Source: an uncultured Acholeplasmataceae bacterium
Lineage (GTDB): Bacteria > Bacillota_I > Bacilli_A > Acholeplasmatales > Acholeplasmataceae
Reading direction: 5' to 3'
Length of the DNA: 8,514 nt
Assembly: GCA_937983315.1 (NCBI GenBank)
Contig: CALKAH010000358.1
Span: 1-8,514 of the forward strand
Shown here: positions 6,895 through 8,514 of the stretch, one piece after another
Layout: each line of letters begins with the position of its first letter
Numbering within the stretch: the first letter of the stretch is position 1
The notes under the pieces: generated by a model
Told to the model about the DNA's origin: nothing
Database searches by the model: none
Seen by the model: only the letters and a program-made list of their open reading frames with translations
Position numbers and translations under genes: made by a program

Positions 6895-8196
6895 TTACAC
6901 ATCCTTACTCAAGATGTCCCACAAGCGTTTTGATGCTTGTTGGGCTTGTTTGATTTTATTTTCTAATGATGTTTTGATTTGATAATTCTTGATTTTTATG
7001 TCTCCTTTAATCCATACATGCTTGGGTTGGAAAGCATTGAACATACCGAAGAACAGATGTCCAAAGGCATTTTCTTCACTCGCTTCTGTTGGAGGAATAT
7101 AAGGAATCATTAAGAGATCTGCTTGATAACCTTGTTTGAATTCTCCAAGTTTCGTTTCAAGCATTGAGTTTGCATAGGTGTACGTATCATGAATCATCTT
7201 CAAAAGATTCGATAATTGAAATGGATTGGGGCTTTGGTCTTGATGATGCATCATGTAATAAAGTGCTAAATATTCAGTGGTTATGCTGGATGAAATGCCG
7301 TCATTACCAATAATCACTGGAATCTTTTTTTCAATGAATCGATGAATGGGTGGACATCCAACGCCATTATTCATGTTTGAACTGATGTTGACTGCAATGA
7401 CACTTTGGTGTTTTTGAATCAAGTCGAGTTCATCATCATCGATATGAATGGCATGAGCAATGATACTGTTGGGATTGAGTAATCCATGATCGGCTAAACG
7501 ATGAATAATGGGCTTATTGTATCTCATCTTCGCATCAAGTTCATCCATCTCACTTTCAGCAACATGGATATGAATCGGACGATCACCAAGTTTCTTTTTG
7601 ACCTGTTTAAGTGTTTGTTCACTGAGTGATGAGGATGCATGTAGACCAAATAAACCACGTTTAAAATCTGATACGGATTTTGACGCAAATGACACATTTT
7701 CCTGAATACATGCCTTAACATCAAAGCGGTCACTCGTTTCAAATGCATAGATTCCTCGAAGGCCTACATCATGTGATACAGCACGCGAAAGCATCTTTAA
7801 TGACCCTCTGATATCTTTTCCACTGGCATGATGATCAATAATGGTTGTCACGCCATGCTTAAGGAAATCAGATGCAAAAACAAGCCCACTGTAATAAATC
7901 ATATCAAGATCAAGATGTCGATCTAACTTCCACCATAACTGATCCAAGATCTCTTGAAAATGATGAGGATGAAAGGGCATCATCAATCCTCGAGCAAATG
8001 CCGAATAGAGATGGGTATGACCACAGATAAGCCCTGGTAATACCCAGTGATCTTTCCCATCGATGATAGTATAGTTGCGGTTGATAAATTGCTTCATCAA
8101 GCCTATTTCAAGTATTTCTTCATCGAAAATGATATACGCATCTTCCGTGAAATGATGGAAATCGTAGAGTGTTGTGTTAGTGATAGCTTTAATCAT
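6895..8196 (-). CDS. ssnA: SsnA-type amidohydrolase (purine/urate cluster)
   Basis: A 433-residue metal-dependent amidohydrolase, close to the 442 residues of E. coli SsnA. The metal-site pattern is complete: H60 and H62 in GHTHLYS, H211 in HIHVAES, H248 in AHAIHI, and D299 in GNDGISS. SsnA-like stretches recalled from the E. coli protein are well kept: LWWKLDR at 87-93 followed by YYSGL, DHHAS at 121-125, the FETSDR segment at 152-157, and SNMNN at 273-277. These separate it from general guanine deaminases, though a deaminase or related hydrolase reaction on a purine-derived compound is likely. The precise substrate of SsnA was long unassigned; its genes accompany selenium-dependent Mo hydroxylases and anaerobic urate-degrading clusters. 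The ATG at 8196 overlaps the end of the hydantoinase gene by 8 bases and is preceded by a G-rich site, AGAAGGGGGA at 8204-8213. Confidence 0.9.
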   Translation of the reverse strand: MIKAITNTTLYDFHHFTEDAYIIFDEEILEIGLMKQFINRNYTIIDGKDHWVLPGLICGHTHLYSAFARGLMMPFHPHHFQEILDQLWWKLDRHLDLDMIYYSGLVFASDFLKHGVTTIIDHHASGKDIRGSLKMLSRAVSHDVGLRGIYAFETSDRFDVKACIQENVSFASKSVSDFKRGLFGLHASSSLSEQTLKQVKKKLGDRPIHIHVAESEMDELDAKMRYNKPIIHRLADHGLLNPNSIIAHAIHIDDDELDLIQKHQSVIAVNISSNMNNGVGCPPIHRFIEKKIPVIIGNDGISSSITTEYLALYYMMHHQDQSPNPFQLSNLLKMIHDTYTYANSMLETKLGEFKQGYQADLLMIPYIPPTEASEENAFGHLFFGMFNAFQPKHVWIKGDIKIKNYQIKTSLENKIKQAQQASKRLWDILSKDV

Positions 8197-8514
8197 GAAC
8201 CGGTCCCCCTTCTATCCAACGACCTGGATGTTTCACAAGGACACCTTGATCGAGAACGACTTCTCCACGACGGATGACAATCAGTGGTTTTCCATGAACT
8301 TTCATGTTTTGATACACAGTATAATCACACGTTCCATGATGTGTATAAATCAAGTGGTCAACAGGCATATTGATCACTACATCTGCATCATAGCCGATAT
8401 CTATTTTTCCTTTATGCTTCAAGCCTTGAATGATTGCTACACGCTGACTCATTAAATCAATAGCTTTATCCCCAATATGCTTTCTCATGATGGGTAATGA
8501 GAACTCAATACCAC
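8189..8514 (-). CDS. Dihydropyrimidinase/hydantoinase-type cyclic amidohydrolase, C-terminal part only
   Basis: About 108 C-terminal residues of a cyclic amidohydrolase that opens or closes dihydropyrimidine- or hydantoin-like rings. The frame stays open through the window edge at 8514: codons above the internal ATG at 8488 read G-I-E-F-S-L-P-I, which matches the GxE(T/F)xLP segment of dihydropyrimidinases, so 8488 is not the start. Further family marks are QGLKHKGKIDIGYDADVVI, then a YxxMKVHGKP segment and the IRRGEVVLDQG strand of the C-terminal beta-sandwich. The catalytic metal ligands lie upstream, outside the window. Full-length relatives are about 450-480 residues, so about three quarters is missing. 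Its stop (TAA at 8189-8191) lies inside the ssnA start region. With SsnA next to it, the closest E. coli counterpart by context would be HyuA (YgeZ), a hydantoinase near ssnA. Dihydropyrimidinase proper is the alternative. Confidence 0.88.
   Translation of the reverse strand, partial: GIEFSLPIMRKHIGDKAIDLMSQRVAIIQGLKHKGKIDIGYDADVVINMPVDHLIYTHHGTCDYTVYQNMKVHGKPLIVIRRGEVVLDQGVLVKHPGRWIEGGPVHD

Larger units (their letters stand above)
47..8514 (-). other. Eight-gene purine/pyrimidine-ring catabolic operon, incomplete at both ends
   Basis: All eight genes run on the minus strand with junctions, in transcription order, of -8, +3, +9, -11, -7, +4 and -4 bases (negative means overlap). Every start inside the block has a recognisable Shine-Dalgarno sequence placed in the end of the preceding gene. 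No space is left for internal promoters or terminators outside coding sequence, so one polycistronic mRNA with translational coupling is the simplest reading. The promoter lies upstream of 8514 and the terminator beyond the truncated end at 47. No gene for purine transport, Mo-cofactor maturation or regulation is visible here; such genes may lie outside the window. Confidence 0.85.

Noticed and set aside
8174..8455. Plus-strand open frame of 93 codons opposite the hydantoinase and ssnA genes
   Set aside because: It has no family resemblance and lies antisense to clearly conserved coding sequence. Other short plus-strand frames (for example 1044-1241, 1863-2057, 4269-4487, 6322-6525, 6749-6982) were rejected for the same reason.
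8486..8488. ATG at 8488 as the start of a small 99-residue protein
   Set aside because: The frame stays open to the window edge and the upstream codons match the dihydropyrimidinase family, so this is an internal methionine of a cut gene.
47..8514. CRISPR arrays, tRNAs, insertion sequences, riboswitches or terminators
   Set aside because: I saw no regular repeats, no transposase frames and no RNA-gene signatures. The longest non-coding gap is 9 bases, so there is no room for them outside genes.

Overview
The window is one strand-uniform block of catabolic genes. Eight genes lie on the minus strand, each overlapping the next or separated from it by at most 9 bases, so they are read from position 8514 down towards position 1, very probably as one transcript. 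No intergenic stretch is long enough to hold a promoter, terminator, RNA gene or repeat, and both ends of the operon lie outside the sequence. Base composition looks low-GC (about 40 percent by eye). Shine-Dalgarno sequences of the AAGGA/AGAGG type precede the genes. UGA is used as a normal stop (2410-2412 and 678-680), so this is not a Mycoplasma-type code. These traits fit an anaerobic Bacillota or a related lineage (Clostridia, Erysipelotrichia or Izemoplasma-like), but I cannot place it more closely.

Positions 1-46 are not biological. They are the 3' part of the standard Illumina TruSeq universal adapter, left on the contig end. The last gene of the operon is therefore cut, and the apparent last six residues and stop codon of its reading frame come from the adapter.

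In transcription order the genes are: the C-terminal end of a dihydropyrimidinase/hydantoinase-type cyclic amidohydrolase (8189-8514, cut by the window edge); SsnA amidohydrolase (6895-8196); a PreA-like dihydroorotate-dehydrogenase-family flavoprotein with two C-terminal 4Fe-4S clusters (5812-6891); the three subunits of a xanthine-dehydrogenase-family molybdenum hydroxylase, with Mo subunit at 3712-5802, 2Fe-2S subunit at 3252-3722 and FAD subunit at 2410-3258; adenine deaminase (678-2405); and the N-terminal half of a threonine-synthase-like PLP enzyme with a zinc ribbon (47-681).

Together they look like an anaerobic purine-degradation operon. Adenine would be deaminated to hypoxanthine, and the molybdenum hydroxylase would interconvert hypoxanthine, xanthine or urate. 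The hydantoinase-type enzyme and SsnA would act on ring-opened or ring-opening intermediates. The flavoprotein would supply a redox step or electron transfer, and the PLP enzyme could take an amino-acid-like end product. The set resembles the ssnA/hyuA/ygfK/xdhD/ygeX region of E. coli and the anaerobic urate clusters of gut bacteria. It differs in having a stand-alone flavoprotein instead of the fused YgfK, a threonine-synthase-like enzyme where YgeX might be expected, and adenine deaminase inside the operon. The pathway assignment is inference from gene content.
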